From: Rhodovulum bhavnagarense
Lineage (GTDB): Bacteria; Pseudomonadota; Alphaproteobacteria; Rhodobacterales; Rhodobacteraceae
Assembly (NCBI RefSeq): GCF_004343505.1
Contig: NZ_SLXU01000006.1
Location: 62,001-126,000 of the forward strand
DNA length: 64,000 bases
Direction: 5' to 3'
This document shows, in pieces, positions 19,625 through 27,775 of the stretch. Every line of letters starts with the position of its first letter. Position 1 is the stretch's first letter. A model generated the notes under the pieces. That model saw only the letters and a list, made by a program, of their open reading frames with translations. It did no database searches and was not told the origin of the DNA. The translations under genes were made by a program, and so were the position numbers.

Positions 19625-20293
19625 ATGAATTCAGCCATTATACAGCTATTGGTCCTTGCGGGGATCGCGGTTTTCCTGGTCCTGCGCCTGAAATCGGTGC
19701 TTGGCACGCGCGAGGGTTTCGAAAAACCACCCGTCGCCATGCCCGACCCCTCGGGGCGGCGCACGGCGGGGCGGCGCGATTTCGAGGTGATAGATGGTGG
19801 TGTGGATAGCGATATCACCGATCACGTCCCCGATGGCAGCGAGGCCGCAAAGGCGCTGGCGGCGATGAAACTGGCAGAGCCCGGTTTTTCTGTCGGCGAA
19901 TTCCTGCATGGGGCGCGCGGTGCCTACGAGATGATCATCATGGCTTTCGAGAACGGGACGCTTGACGATGTGGCAGGTTTCCTCGGGCCCGATGTCCAGG
20001 CCAGCTTTGCCGAGGTGATCGCCTTGCGCGAACAGCAGGGGCTTTCGGTCGAGGCGAACTTTGTTGGCCTGCGTGAGTTGAGCCTCAAGGATGCGACCTT
20101 TGATCGCCGCACCGGCGAGGCCGAGCTGACCGTCAAATTCGTGGGCGAACTCACCTCTGCCGTGCGCAACCAGGCCGGCGATATCGTCGAGGGCAGCCCC
20201 ACAGATATCAAGCGTCAGCGCGACGTCTGGACCTTTGCCCGCAGGATGGGTGCAGACGACCCGAACTGGCAACTGGTCGCCACCGGCGAATGA
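19625..20293 (+). CDS. timA: Tim44/TimA-like domain protein
   Basis: A membrane-anchored relative of mitochondrial Tim44, found widely in alphaproteobacteria. The 222-residue protein has one N-terminal membrane helix (about 4-22, IIQLLVLAGIAVFLVLRL), a charged linker, and then a C-terminal Tim44 domain with FLHGARGAYEMIIMAFENG, LREQQGLSVEANFVGLRE and VDVWTFAR-type ending RDVWTFARRMG. ATG 19625 has GAGG upstream; an upstream in-frame start at 19547 would put the helix out of place. It overlaps mltA by four bases. Its role in protein translocation is inferred only from the mitochondrial relative. Confidence 0.85.
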   Translation: MNSAIIQLLVLAGIAVFLVLRLKSVLGTREGFEKPPVAMPDPSGRRTAGRRDFEVIDGGVDSDITDHVPDGSEAAKALAAMKLAEPGFSVGEFLHGARGAYEMIIMAFENGTLDDVAGFLGPDVQASFAEVIALREQQGLSVEANFVGLRELSLKDATFDRRTGEAELTVKFVGELTSAVRNQAGDIVEGSPTDIKRQRDVWTFARRMGADDPNWQLVATGE

Positions 20294-21327
20294 TCCGTGC
20301 GCTGGGCGCCGCGCTTTGCCTTGTGCTGGGCATGAGCGGGCCGGGCGCACGCGCCGATGTGCCGGTCGAAATCCTGTCTTTCGAGGAATTGAAAGGCTGG
20401 GCCGCCGATGATCATGGGGCGGCCCTGTCGGTTTTCCAGGAAACCTGCCCCGATCTCGACGATCCCGACTGGGCCACAATCTGTGCATTGGCAAGCCAGC
20501 AGACGGCGCAGACGGCGCGTCAGTTTTTCGAGCTGTTTTTTCGTCCCGTCCTGATCGGCGGGCAAGAGCCTGCGTTGTTTACCGGCTATTACGAACCGGA
20601 ATTGCAAGGTGCGCGCACCCCGGATGCCCGGTTTCGTTATCCGATCTATCGTAAACCGCCCGAAATTGGCGCAGGCGTACGCTGGCACTCGCGTCGTGAC
20701 ATAGAGGAACAGCGTCTTCTCGAAGGGCGCGGCCTTGAAATAGCCTGGCTTGAAGATCCGGTCGACGTGTTCTTCTTGCAAGTGCAGGGGTCGGGTCGCA
20801 TCCGCCTGCGTGACGGGCATTCGATCCGCGTTGGATATGGTGGCAAGAACGGCCATGAATACCGCTCTGTCGGACAGGAACTGGTGCGCCGCGGGATTTA
20901 CCGCCCGCACCAGGTTTCGGCCGATGTGATCCGGTCATGGGTGAGACGCAACCCGCAAGAGGGGCGGGAATTGCTGCATCACAACCCCTCTTTCGTGTTT
21001 TTCCGCATCGTCGACGACGTGCCCGAGGATCGCGGACCACTGGGTGCGATGAATCGGTCCATCACAGCGATGCGGACGGTTGCGATCGACCCCGGATTCA
21101 CGCCACTGGGTGCGCCGGTCTGGATTGAAAAGGGCGGTCGCGCGCCGCTGCACCGGCTCATGGTGGCGCAGGATACCGGCTCTGCCATCAAGGGTCCGCA
21201 GCGCGCCGATATTTTCTACGGCACCGGCGCTGGCGCTGGCCGTGCGGCAGGGACGGTTCGCGATGGCGGGCGGCTTATGGTTCTCATGCCGATCGACCGG
21301 GCGCTTGCGCTGGCCGGGGCGGGCTAG
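20290..21327 (+). CDS. mltA: Membrane-bound lytic murein transglycosylase A (MltA)
   Basis: Cleaves the glycan strands of peptidoglycan between MurNAc and GlcNAc, leaving 1,6-anhydro ends. The 345-residue protein has a signal peptide of about 22 residues (cleavage near GARADVP). No lipobox cysteine is evident at the cleavage site, so it may be soluble in the periplasm. The MltA domain shows LFTGYYEPELQGA, VFFLQVQGSGRIRL and YRSVGQELVRRG. The C-terminal 3D domain has VAIDPGFTPLGAPVWI and VAQDTGSAIKGPQRADIF with the catalytic-type aspartates. It overlaps timA by four bases and is followed by smr after three bases. Confidence 0.93.
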   Translation: MIRALGAALCLVLGMSGPGARADVPVEILSFEELKGWAADDHGAALSVFQETCPDLDDPDWATICALASQQTAQTARQFFELFFRPVLIGGQEPALFTGYYEPELQGARTPDARFRYPIYRKPPEIGAGVRWHSRRDIEEQRLLEGRGLEIAWLEDPVDVFFLQVQGSGRIRLRDGHSIRVGYGGKNGHEYRSVGQELVRRGIYRPHQVSADVIRSWVRRNPQEGRELLHHNPSFVFFRIVDDVPEDRGPLGAMNRSITAMRTVAIDPGFTPLGAPVWIEKGGRAPLHRLMVAQDTGSAIKGPQRADIFYGTGAGAGRAAGTVRDGGRLMVLMPIDRALALAGAG

Positions 21328-21330
21328 GGC

Positions 21331-21897
21331 ATGACCAGGCGGCGCAAACATCTTAGCCCCGAGGACAGGGCGCTGTGGGATCATGTCGCGCGACAGGTCC
21401 AGCCGTTGCATCCGCGCCGTCCCGTCGCAGTGACAGATGTCGAAAAGGGTCTGCCAAGGCCGTCACCCCCTGAAATGCCGCGGGTTGCCTTTACCATCGG
21501 CGCGCGTGCGGCTGGACCCGATGCCGACAAGGCAGCGCCCGCACCGACCGTGCGGATGGACCACAAGGCCTATAACCGGCTCAGGGCCGGCAAGCTGCGC
21601 CCCGAGGCGCGGATCGATCTGCACGGCATGACGCTGGCCCAGGCCCATCCGGCGCTGACCCGGTTCATCCTGGACAGCCAGGCCCATGGCAGGCGGCTGG
21701 TTCTGGTCATTACCGGCAAGGGCAGCAGCGCCGCCGATGATGGGCCGATCCCGGAACGGCGCGGTGTTCTGCGTCGGCAGGTTCCGCATTGGCTGGGCCA
21801 GCCGCCACTGGCCGCCGCCGTCTTGCAGACCAGCGCCGCGCATCGCCGTCACGGGGGCGAGGGCGCGCTTTATGTCTATCTTCGAAAACTGAAATAG
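21331..21897 (+). CDS. Smr domain protein
   Basis: Smr domains are small nucleic-acid endonuclease or binding modules related to the MutS2 C terminus. The 188-residue protein has a variable, proline-rich first half. The Smr domain starts near residue 90: ARIDLHGMTLAQAHPAL (the DxH motif), LVLVITGKG, VPHWL, and the closing GGEGALYVYLRK. It is three bases after mltA and convergent with hslU across a 127-bp gap that shows only a weak hairpin. Its exact substrate is unknown. Confidence 0.88.
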   Translation: MTRRRKHLSPEDRALWDHVARQVQPLHPRRPVAVTDVEKGLPRPSPPEMPRVAFTIGARAAGPDADKAAPAPTVRMDHKAYNRLRAGKLRPEARIDLHGMTLAQAHPALTRFILDSQAHGRRLVLVITGKGSSAADDGPIPERRGVLRRQVPHWLGQPPLAAAVLQTSAAHRRHGGEGALYVYLRKLK

Positions 21898-22024
21898 TCC
21901 GTATCGCCGCGATGGATGACAGGATGATCGCGGCCCCGGCCGGCGCGGGGTTTCGCCGACAGGGGCGCAAGGTGGCGCGGGCCGAAACATGACAAGCTTG
22001 TCGAGGTTACGCGGGAACTGTGAC

Positions 22025-23335
22025 CTAGAGAATATAGCGCGTCATGTCGGTCGAGCGGGTCAATTCACCGAGGTTCTTTTCAACGAAACCGGCATTTACC
22101 TCGACCGCCTCGCCCGGTCGGTCCGGGGCGGTAAAGCTCAGTTCCTCGAAAACCCGTTCCATCACCGTATAGAGCCGCCTCGCCCCGATATTCTCTATGC
22201 TTTCGTTGACCTGTGCGGCGATCCGGGCAAGGGCCGCGATCCCGTCCTCGGTAAAGGTGACGGCCACTTTTTCGGTGCCCATCAGGGCCGAATATTGCCG
22301 GGTCAGGGCATTGTCGGTTTCTGTCAGGATACGAACGAAATCGGCCTCGGTCAGCGCCCGTAACTCGACCCGGATCGGCAAGCGACCCTGAAGTTCGGGC
22401 AACAGATCAGAGGGCTTGGCAATGTGGAATGCGCCGCTTGCGATGAACAGGATGTGGTCAGTCTTGACCGGGCCATACTTGGTGGAAACTGTCGTTCCCT
22501 CGATCAGCGGCAGCAGGTCACGCTGCACGCCTTCGCGGCTGACATCGGCACCGCGCGCATCCGCGCGGGCACAGACCTTGTCGATTTCGTCGAGGAAAAC
22601 AATCCCGTTTTCCTGCACCGCCTCAAGCGCGGTTCGGGTCACGGCCTCATCATCCAACAGCTTGTCCGCCTCTTCGGAAATCAACACTTCGTAGCTGTCG
22701 GCGACGGTCATTCTCCGTTTGACCATCCGCGCGCCGAAGGCTTTGCCGAACAGGTCGCCCAGGCTCATCATGCCGCCTTGTTGACCCGGTGGCATACCTG
22801 GGATGTCCATCATCGGCAGCGGGTTCGAACTGTCCTGCAATTCCAGTTCGATCACCGTATCGTCCAACTCGCCCTTCTTCAGCTTCGTTCTGAACATCTC
22901 GCGCGTCTGTTCGCGGGCATCCGTTCCGGCAATGGCCGCGATCACGCGGTCCTCGGCGGCCTGGCGCGCGGCGGCCTTGACCTCTTCGCGCATCCAGTCG
23001 CGGGTCTGGTTGATCGCGGCCTCGACCAGGTCGCGGATGATCTGTTCCACGTCCCGGCCAACATAGCCGACCTCGGTGAACTTGGTGGCCTCGACCTTGA
23101 TGAACGGCGCGCGGGCCAGTTTCGCCAGTCGGCGCGAAATCTCGGTCTTGCCGACGCCGGTGGGGCCGATCATCAGGATGTTCTTGGGATAGACCTCTTC
23201 GCGCAGGTCGTCGGGCAATTGCTTGCGCCGCCAGCGATTGCGTAGCGCCACGGCGACAGCGCGCTTGGCATCCGCCTGCCCGATGATGAAGCGGTCGAGT
23301 TCGGATACGATTTCGCGGGGTGTCAGGTCGGTCAT
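22025..23335 (-). CDS. hslU: HslUV protease ATPase subunit HslU
   Basis: Unfolds substrates and feeds them to the HslV peptidase. The 436-residue protein has the AAA+ Walker [16 protein letters not shown] at about 57, the [17 protein letters not shown] pore-loop region (GYVG), a family-specific I domain (about 110-240), Walker [12 protein letters not shown], and a C-terminal TRYIL tail of the kind that docks in HslV. The start overlaps the hslV stop by four bases. Both are heat-shock proteins in most proteobacteria. Confidence 0.97.
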   Translation of the reverse strand: MTDLTPREIVSELDRFIIGQADAKRAVAVALRNRWRRKQLPDDLREEVYPKNILMIGPTGVGKTEISRRLAKLARAPFIKVEATKFTEVGYVGRDVEQIIRDLVEAAINQTRDWMREEVKAAARQAAEDRVIAAIAGTDAREQTREMFRTKLKKGELDDTVIELELQDSSNPLPMMDIPGMPPGQQGGMMSLGDLFGKAFGARMVKRRMTVADSYEVLISEEADKLLDDEAVTRTALEAVQENGIVFLDEIDKVCARADARGADVSREGVQRDLLPLIEGTTVSTKYGPVKTDHILFIASGAFHIAKPSDLLPELQGRLPIRVELRALTEADFVRILTETDNALTRQYSALMGTEKVAVTFTEDGIAALARIAAQVNESIENIGARRLYTVMERVFEELSFTAPDRPGEAVEVNAGFVEKNLGELTRSTDMTRYIL

Positions 23336-23892
23336 TTCGAAATCGTCTCCACAGTGAGGTTGCCATTGGTGAACACGCAGATGTCAGAGGCGATCGCCAT
23401 GGCCTTGCGCGCGATGTCCTCGGCCGAGAGATCGGTCTTTTCCATCAGGCCGCGCGCGGCGGCCAGCGCATAGTTTCCGCCCGACCCGATCGCGGCCACG
23501 TCATGTTCGGGGGCCAGCACGTCACCCGCGCCGGTGATGACATAGATTTCCGCGCCATCTGAAACGATCAGCATCGCCTCAAGTTTTTGCAGGTACTTGT
23601 CGGTGCGCCAGTCCTTGGCCAACTCGACGGCGGCGCGCTGTAACTGGCCCGGCATGGCCTCAAGCCGTGCCTCAAGCCGCTCCAGCAGGGTAAAGGCGTC
23701 TGCGGTGGACCCGGCAAAGCCTGCCACCACGTCGTAGCCGCCGGGCGACAGGCGCCGTACCTTGCGCGCCGTGCCCTTGATGACGGTATTTCCCAGGCTC
23801 ACCTGTCCGTCGCCGGCGATCACCACCTCTGATCCGCGTTTGACGCCGATGATCGTGGTGCCGTGCCAGCCGGGAAAATCGTTCTCTGCCAT
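23332..23892 (-). CDS. hslV: HslUV protease peptidase subunit HslV
   Basis: Proteasome-beta-like peptidase forming a double hexamer. The 186-residue protein has a short propeptide and the catalytic threonine at about residue 12 within [12 protein letters not shown]. Further family stretches are [31 protein letters not shown] and [19 protein letters not shown] 23892 gives the normal 11-residue propeptide; the frame extends to 23973 without similarity. hslV-hslU overlap by four bases and probably share a heat-shock promoter upstream. Confidence 0.97.
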   Translation of the reverse strand: MAENDFPGWHGTTIIGVKRGSEVVIAGDGQVSLGNTVIKGTARKVRRLSPGGYDVVAGFAGSTADAFTLLERLEARLEAMPGQLQRAAVELAKDWRTDKYLQKLEAMLIVSDGAEIYVITGAGDVLAPEHDVAAIGSGGNYALAAARGLMEKTDLSAEDIARKAMAIASDICVFTNGNLTVETISK

Positions 23893-23921
23893 GGGATGTC
23901 TCCGTCTGCGCCTCGGGGCCG

Positions 23922-23949
23922 ATATATGAAAGGAATGCTGCCTCACAAG
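23922..23949 (-). promoter_or_regulatory. Candidate RpoH (sigma-32) promoter for hslVU
   Basis: On the minus strand CTTG is followed by 17 bases and CATATAT, resembling alphaproteobacterial RpoH promoters (CTTG at -35, CyTATnT-like at -10). It ends about 30 bases before the hslV ATG. Motif match plus the known heat-shock class of hslVU; not tested. Confidence 0.45.
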
Positions 23950-23956
23950 GCGTGCA

Positions 23957-23985
23957 ACAAAAAGGGGCGCCATGGGCGCCCCTTT
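23957..23985 (-). terminator. Rho-independent terminator of trxA
   Basis: An eight-pair perfect GC stem (GGGGCGCC / GGCGCCCC) with a three-base loop at 23964-23982 is followed on the minus strand by TTTTTG. It lies 24 bp after the trxA stop and separates trxA from hslVU. Confidence 0.85.
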
Positions 23986-24008
23986 GTCTCAGCCCCCTGC
24001 CACGAGGG

Positions 24009-24329
24009 TCAGATTGATTCCTCGATCCAGCCTTTCAGCGCGGCCTTGGGCGCGGCCCCGATCTTGCTGGATACGACCTGGCCGTCCTTGAACATGAACA
24101 GCGCAGGGATGCCGCGCACGCCCATCTGTGCCGGGCTGGAGGGGTTGTCGTCCACGTTCACCTTGACGATCTTGACGCGCCCGGCAAATTCCTCGGACAG
24201 CTCCTCGAGCGAGGGACCGATTTGCTTGCAGGGGCCGCACCACTCGGCCCAGAAATCGACGACCACGGGAATTTCGGAATCGCGCACCTCGGCGTCGAAG
24301 GTGTCGTCGCTCACGGCTAGGGTTGCCAT
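24009..24329 (-). CDS. trxA: Thioredoxin
   Basis: General cytoplasmic disulfide reductant. The 106-residue protein has the active site [10 protein letters not shown] with cysteines 31 and 34, then [20 protein letters not shown] with the cis-proline, and the closing beta strand FMFKDGQ. It lies 59 bp after the addA stop and has a strong terminator behind it, so it can be a separate unit or the last gene of the addBA chain. Reduced thioredoxin also serves ribonucleotide reductase. Confidence 0.97.
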   Translation of the reverse strand: MATLAVSDDTFDAEVRDSEIPVVVDFWAEWCGPCKQIGPSLEELSEEFAGRVKIVKVNVDDNPSSPAQMGVRGIPALFMFKDGQVVSSKIGAAPKAALKGWIEESI

Positions 24330-24388
24330 CTGGTCTCTCCTTGGAACCTCTTTTCAGTGCCGGAACGTAAGGAGCGTGCCCTACTCCG

Positions 24389-27300
24389 TCAAGGCAGGCT
24401 TGCCCGACTCAGCGCCGCCGCCGACAACGCGGACGGAACCGTCATCAATCGCCCCGCCCGTGTCCAAAGGATCGCGGTTTCGACCTCGCGGCCTGGGTAG
24501 ACCTGCGCAAGTGCAGCTGCGTAGGCCCCCATCTGGCGCAACAGGCCCTCGGGCGTGTCCTCCGGCCGGTCGGGGATCAACGCGTTGGTCTTGAAGTCGA
24601 CCGCCAGCACCCTGTCAGGCCCGACGATGAGCCGGTCGACGGTGCCGCGCAGCGTTCGGCCAAGAACCTGTGCGTTCAGGGCGACCTCTGCAAGGGTGCC
24701 GGGGGCAAAGACCGGGGCAAGCGCCGGCTCTGACAAAAGCGTCTCTGCCTCGGCCAAAAGGGGCGTAATCCTGTCCTCGGGGGCGGGCGGATCGCAGGCA
24801 GAAAGCAACCAGCGCGCCAGGACGGGGCGGTGCGCGGCAGGTGTCTGGGGCAGGTATTCCAGCAACAGGTGCAACCATGTGCCCCTTGCCCTGGCGGATT
24901 CGGGATCGGTATCCTCGGTTTCGCCGGGCAGAACCTTTGCCCCGCCAAGGTCCGAGGGTGAAATCGGCTCATCATGGCGATGGGGCGCGGGGGCCTTGCA
25001 AGATGCCCAATCCGGCAGGACGGGCAGGGGGGGCGCATCGCCGCCGGGCCGTATCGGTGCGGCGGTGGCCCAATCTCCCTGTTCCACCCGCAGGCCGGTG
25101 CCAAACCCAAAGTCATGCGCATGCGCGCCGCGCCGCTCCATTCCGGCGCGTATCCGGCTATACCAGTCGTCCCCCTCTTTCGAAAGCGGCCCGGCCGCCG
25201 CCACGATCAGCCATTGTTCTGCGCGCGTCATGGCAACGTATAACAGGCGTGAGCGTTCCTCGGTTTCGCGGGCAACACGGGCCTGGTGTGCGGCCTCGAG
25301 CATGGGCGGGCGGGCATCGGCGGGGGTTTTCCATACCATTCCCGGCCCGTTCAGCGGGTAAAGATGGTCGCGGATGTCAATCTTGCGCTGGGCGGTATCG
25401 GGCAGGATCACGATAGGCGCCTCCAGGCCCTTGGCCCCGTGTACGGTCATCACCCGCAACCGATTGCCGCCTGAATCGAGCTGGCGCTTTATCTCGACCT
25501 CGTCACTGGCGATCCAGGCCAGGAATCCGGTCAGCGAGGGTATTTCGACCCGCTCATAGGCCAGCGCCTGGGACAGCAGCGCGTCGATACCGTCCTCGGC
25601 CTCTTCGCCCAGCCGCGCCACCAGGCGACGGCGCCCGTCATGGCGGGTCAAGATACGCTCCAGCATCTCGTAGGGACGCAGGAAATCGGCGACAGATCGC
25701 AGGTCGTCAAGGATGGTCTTCGTGCCTGTATCGGCCCAATCGGCCTCTCGCAGGGCCTCTGACAAGTAGCGCGCCCCGCGCTTGGCCGCCAGCCGGTAAA
25801 GCATCGCCTCGTCCCAGCTAAAAAGGGGCGAGCGCAGGGCACAAGCCAGCGACAGGTCATCCTCTGGCAGCGCAAGGAACGACATCAATGCCGTCAGGTC
25901 GCGCACCGCCAGTTCGCCACCGATCTTGAGCCGGTCCGCGCCCGCGACTTCTAGACTCTCGGCCTTGCAGGCGCGGATGATCTCGTGAAACAGGGCCGAG
26001 CGGCGCTGAACCAGGATCAGGAAATCGCCCTCTGACACGGGTTGACGCGTCAGCCGCCCGTCATGCGATTTTTTCAACAGGGTCTCGCCCCTGTCGATCA
26101 TCGCCCGGATTTCCTTGGCCAGCCGTCGGGCAAGTTGAACGCTGTGATGGGTATCGGCGCGGCTGTCCACGGGGTCGGCCCAATGGCCAGGCTCGGGGGG
26201 CGGGGTTTCCTCGATCGCAGGCCAAAGGTCCACCCGCCCTGCCAATTCTGCCTGAAAGGCCAGGTGCCGCATGTCCTGATCAAGGCCGTCGCGCGTGCCG
26301 GGAGGAAAGGTCTGATCCACCACGTCCAGGATCGCGGGTGCAGAGCGAAAGGAATATTCAAGGCTCAACGCTTTCAGCGATCGGCCGATACCGTTCAGCC
26401 GTTCGGAAAAAACCTGCCTCATTCGGTCGAACCCGTCAGGATCGGCCCCTTGGAATGAATAGATCGACTGTTTCTTGTCACCGACAACGAAAATCGTCCG
26501 CTCGACATCGGCGCGGGCGCCTTGCCCGGCGGTGAATTCCTGTGCCAGCAACTCGATCACTGCCCATTGCGGCGGGCTGGTATCCTGGGCCTCGTCCACC
26601 AGGATATGATCAAGCCCGCCGTCCAGCCGAAACAGAACCCATTGCGCAACGCCGGGATCGGTCAGCAGGGCGCGCGCCTTGAGGATCAGGTCGTCGAAAT
26701 CAAGCCAGCCGAGAGCCTGTTTTCGCGCAGCGTAGCGCGGCAGGAACACGCCCGCAAAACGGTGCAATGCCAGCGTTCGTTCGGCTGCGGCCAGCGCCAG
26801 GCGCTGCGGGCGGGCCGTTTCCACCCGGCACATCAGATCCTCCAGCGCGGTCAGGTCCGGGCCCAGCGCCGTGCGCGTGTTTTTGGTAGGAAAGGCCCCG
26901 ATCTTGGCCGAGAAAGGCTCTGACTTCGTGGCGGACGCCCCGTAAAGGAATGGCCCCTCCAGCGCCTCCAGCACACCAAGGTCGGGCGCGTCGAAATCCA
27001 GCGCGGCCAGTTTCGCGGCGTCCTTCTGATCGGTCTTGGTCCCGGCGCGCAGCGCCGCGATCACCCGGTCCATCAGCGCTGCCTCGTCCCCCTGAAACAC
27101 CCCCCTCAGGATCGCCCCCGTATCCGTTCCCCGCGGCAGGCCAAAGGCGGTCCAGATCGCATCCGCATCCACGGGCAGGGGGATCGTGTCGCGGTGGCTG
27201 GCGATCTCGGCGGTCAGCCCGGCCAGGTCGTCGCCGGTATATAGCCGGGCGAGCCCATCAAGGGCCGGGCGATCCGGCCCGTCCGCGATGTCTTCGATGA

Positions 27301-27775
27301 TTTCTGCGCGCAGGCGTTTCGCGGCGCGGCCGTCCATTTCGATGAACTGGGGCGATACGCCGGATTCCAGCGGAAAACGCCGTAAAAGGCCCGCACAGAA
27401 AGAATGGATAGTCTGGATTTTAAGCCCGCCCGGCGTCTCGATGGCGCGTGCGAAAAGGCGCCGGGCCCCGCGCAGGGTGGCGGGCGCGATAGGGCCGTCC
27501 ATCCCCAGAAGGCGCAATTCTTTTCCCAATGCGTCGTCTTCCAGCATTGCCCAACCGCCCAGCCGCTGGAACAGGCGGTTCTGCATCTCGCTGGCGGCGG
27601 CCTTGGTATAGGTCAGGCACAGGATGCGTTGCGGCGCCACACCGTTCAGCAAAAGCCGCGCAACGCGGTCGGTCAATACCCGCGTCTTGCCTGAGCCCGC
27701 ATTCGCCCCCAGCCAGGTCGACTCGGCGGGGTCGGCGGCCTGTACCTGACGCGTGCTCGCCGGATCGCGTCTCAT
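24389..27775 (-). CDS. addA: Double-strand break repair helicase-nuclease AddA
   Basis: AddA with AddB processes double-strand ends and loads RecA, replacing RecBCD in alphaproteobacteria. The 1128-residue protein has the UvrD-type Walker A GANAGSGKTRVL near 23, LCLTYTKAAASEM (motif Ia), the helicase stretch ILVDEAQDTSPPQW (motif II), FVVGDKKQSIYSFQGADP (motif III), VMTVHGAKGLEAPIVIL (motif V) and LLYVAMTRAEQWL (motif VI). A RecB-type nuclease with VDFKTN lies near residue 1060. Its ATG overlaps the addB stop by four bases. Confidence 0.96.
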   Translation of the reverse strand: MRRDPASTRQVQAADPAESTWLGANAGSGKTRVLTDRVARLLLNGVAPQRILCLTYTKAAASEMQNRLFQRLGGWAMLEDDALGKELRLLGMDGPIAPATLRGARRLFARAIETPGGLKIQTIHSFCAGLLRRFPLESGVSPQFIEMDGRAAKRLRAEIIEDIADGPDRPALDGLARLYTGDDLAGLTAEIASHRDTIPLPVDADAIWTAFGLPRGTDTGAILRGVFQGDEAALMDRVIAALRAGTKTDQKDAAKLAALDFDAPDLGVLEALEGPFLYGASATKSEPFSAKIGAFPTKNTRTALGPDLTALEDLMCRVETARPQRLALAAAERTLALHRFAGVFLPRYAARKQALGWLDFDDLILKARALLTDPGVAQWVLFRLDGGLDHILVDEAQDTSPPQWAVIELLAQEFTAGQGARADVERTIFVVGDKKQSIYSFQGADPDGFDRMRQVFSERLNGIGRSLKALSLEYSFRSAPAILDVVDQTFPPGTRDGLDQDMRHLAFQAELAGRVDLWPAIEETPPPEPGHWADPVDSRADTHHSVQLARRLAKEIRAMIDRGETLLKKSHDGRLTRQPVSEGDFLILVQRRSALFHEIIRACKAESLEVAGADRLKIGGELAVRDLTALMSFLALPEDDLSLACALRSPLFSWDEAMLYRLAAKRGARYLSEALREADWADTGTKTILDDLRSVADFLRPYEMLERILTRHDGRRRLVARLGEEAEDGIDALLSQALAYERVEIPSLTGFLAWIASDEVEIKRQLDSGGNRLRVMTVHGAKGLEAPIVILPDTAQRKIDIRDHLYPLNGPGMVWKTPADARPPMLEAAHQARVARETEERSRLLYVAMTRAEQWLIVAAAGPLSKEGDDWYSRIRAGMERRGAHAHDFGFGTGLRVEQGDWATAAPIRPGGDAPPLPVLPDWASCKAPAPHRHDEPISPSDLGGAKVLPGETEDTDPESARARGTWLHLLLEYLPQTPAAHRPVLARWLLSACDPPAPEDRITPLLAEAETLLSEPALAPVFAPGTLAEVALNAQVLGRTLRGTVDRLIVGPDRVLAVDFKTNALIPDRPEDTPEGLLRQMGAYAAALAQVYPGREVETAILWTRAGRLMTVPSALSAAALSRASLP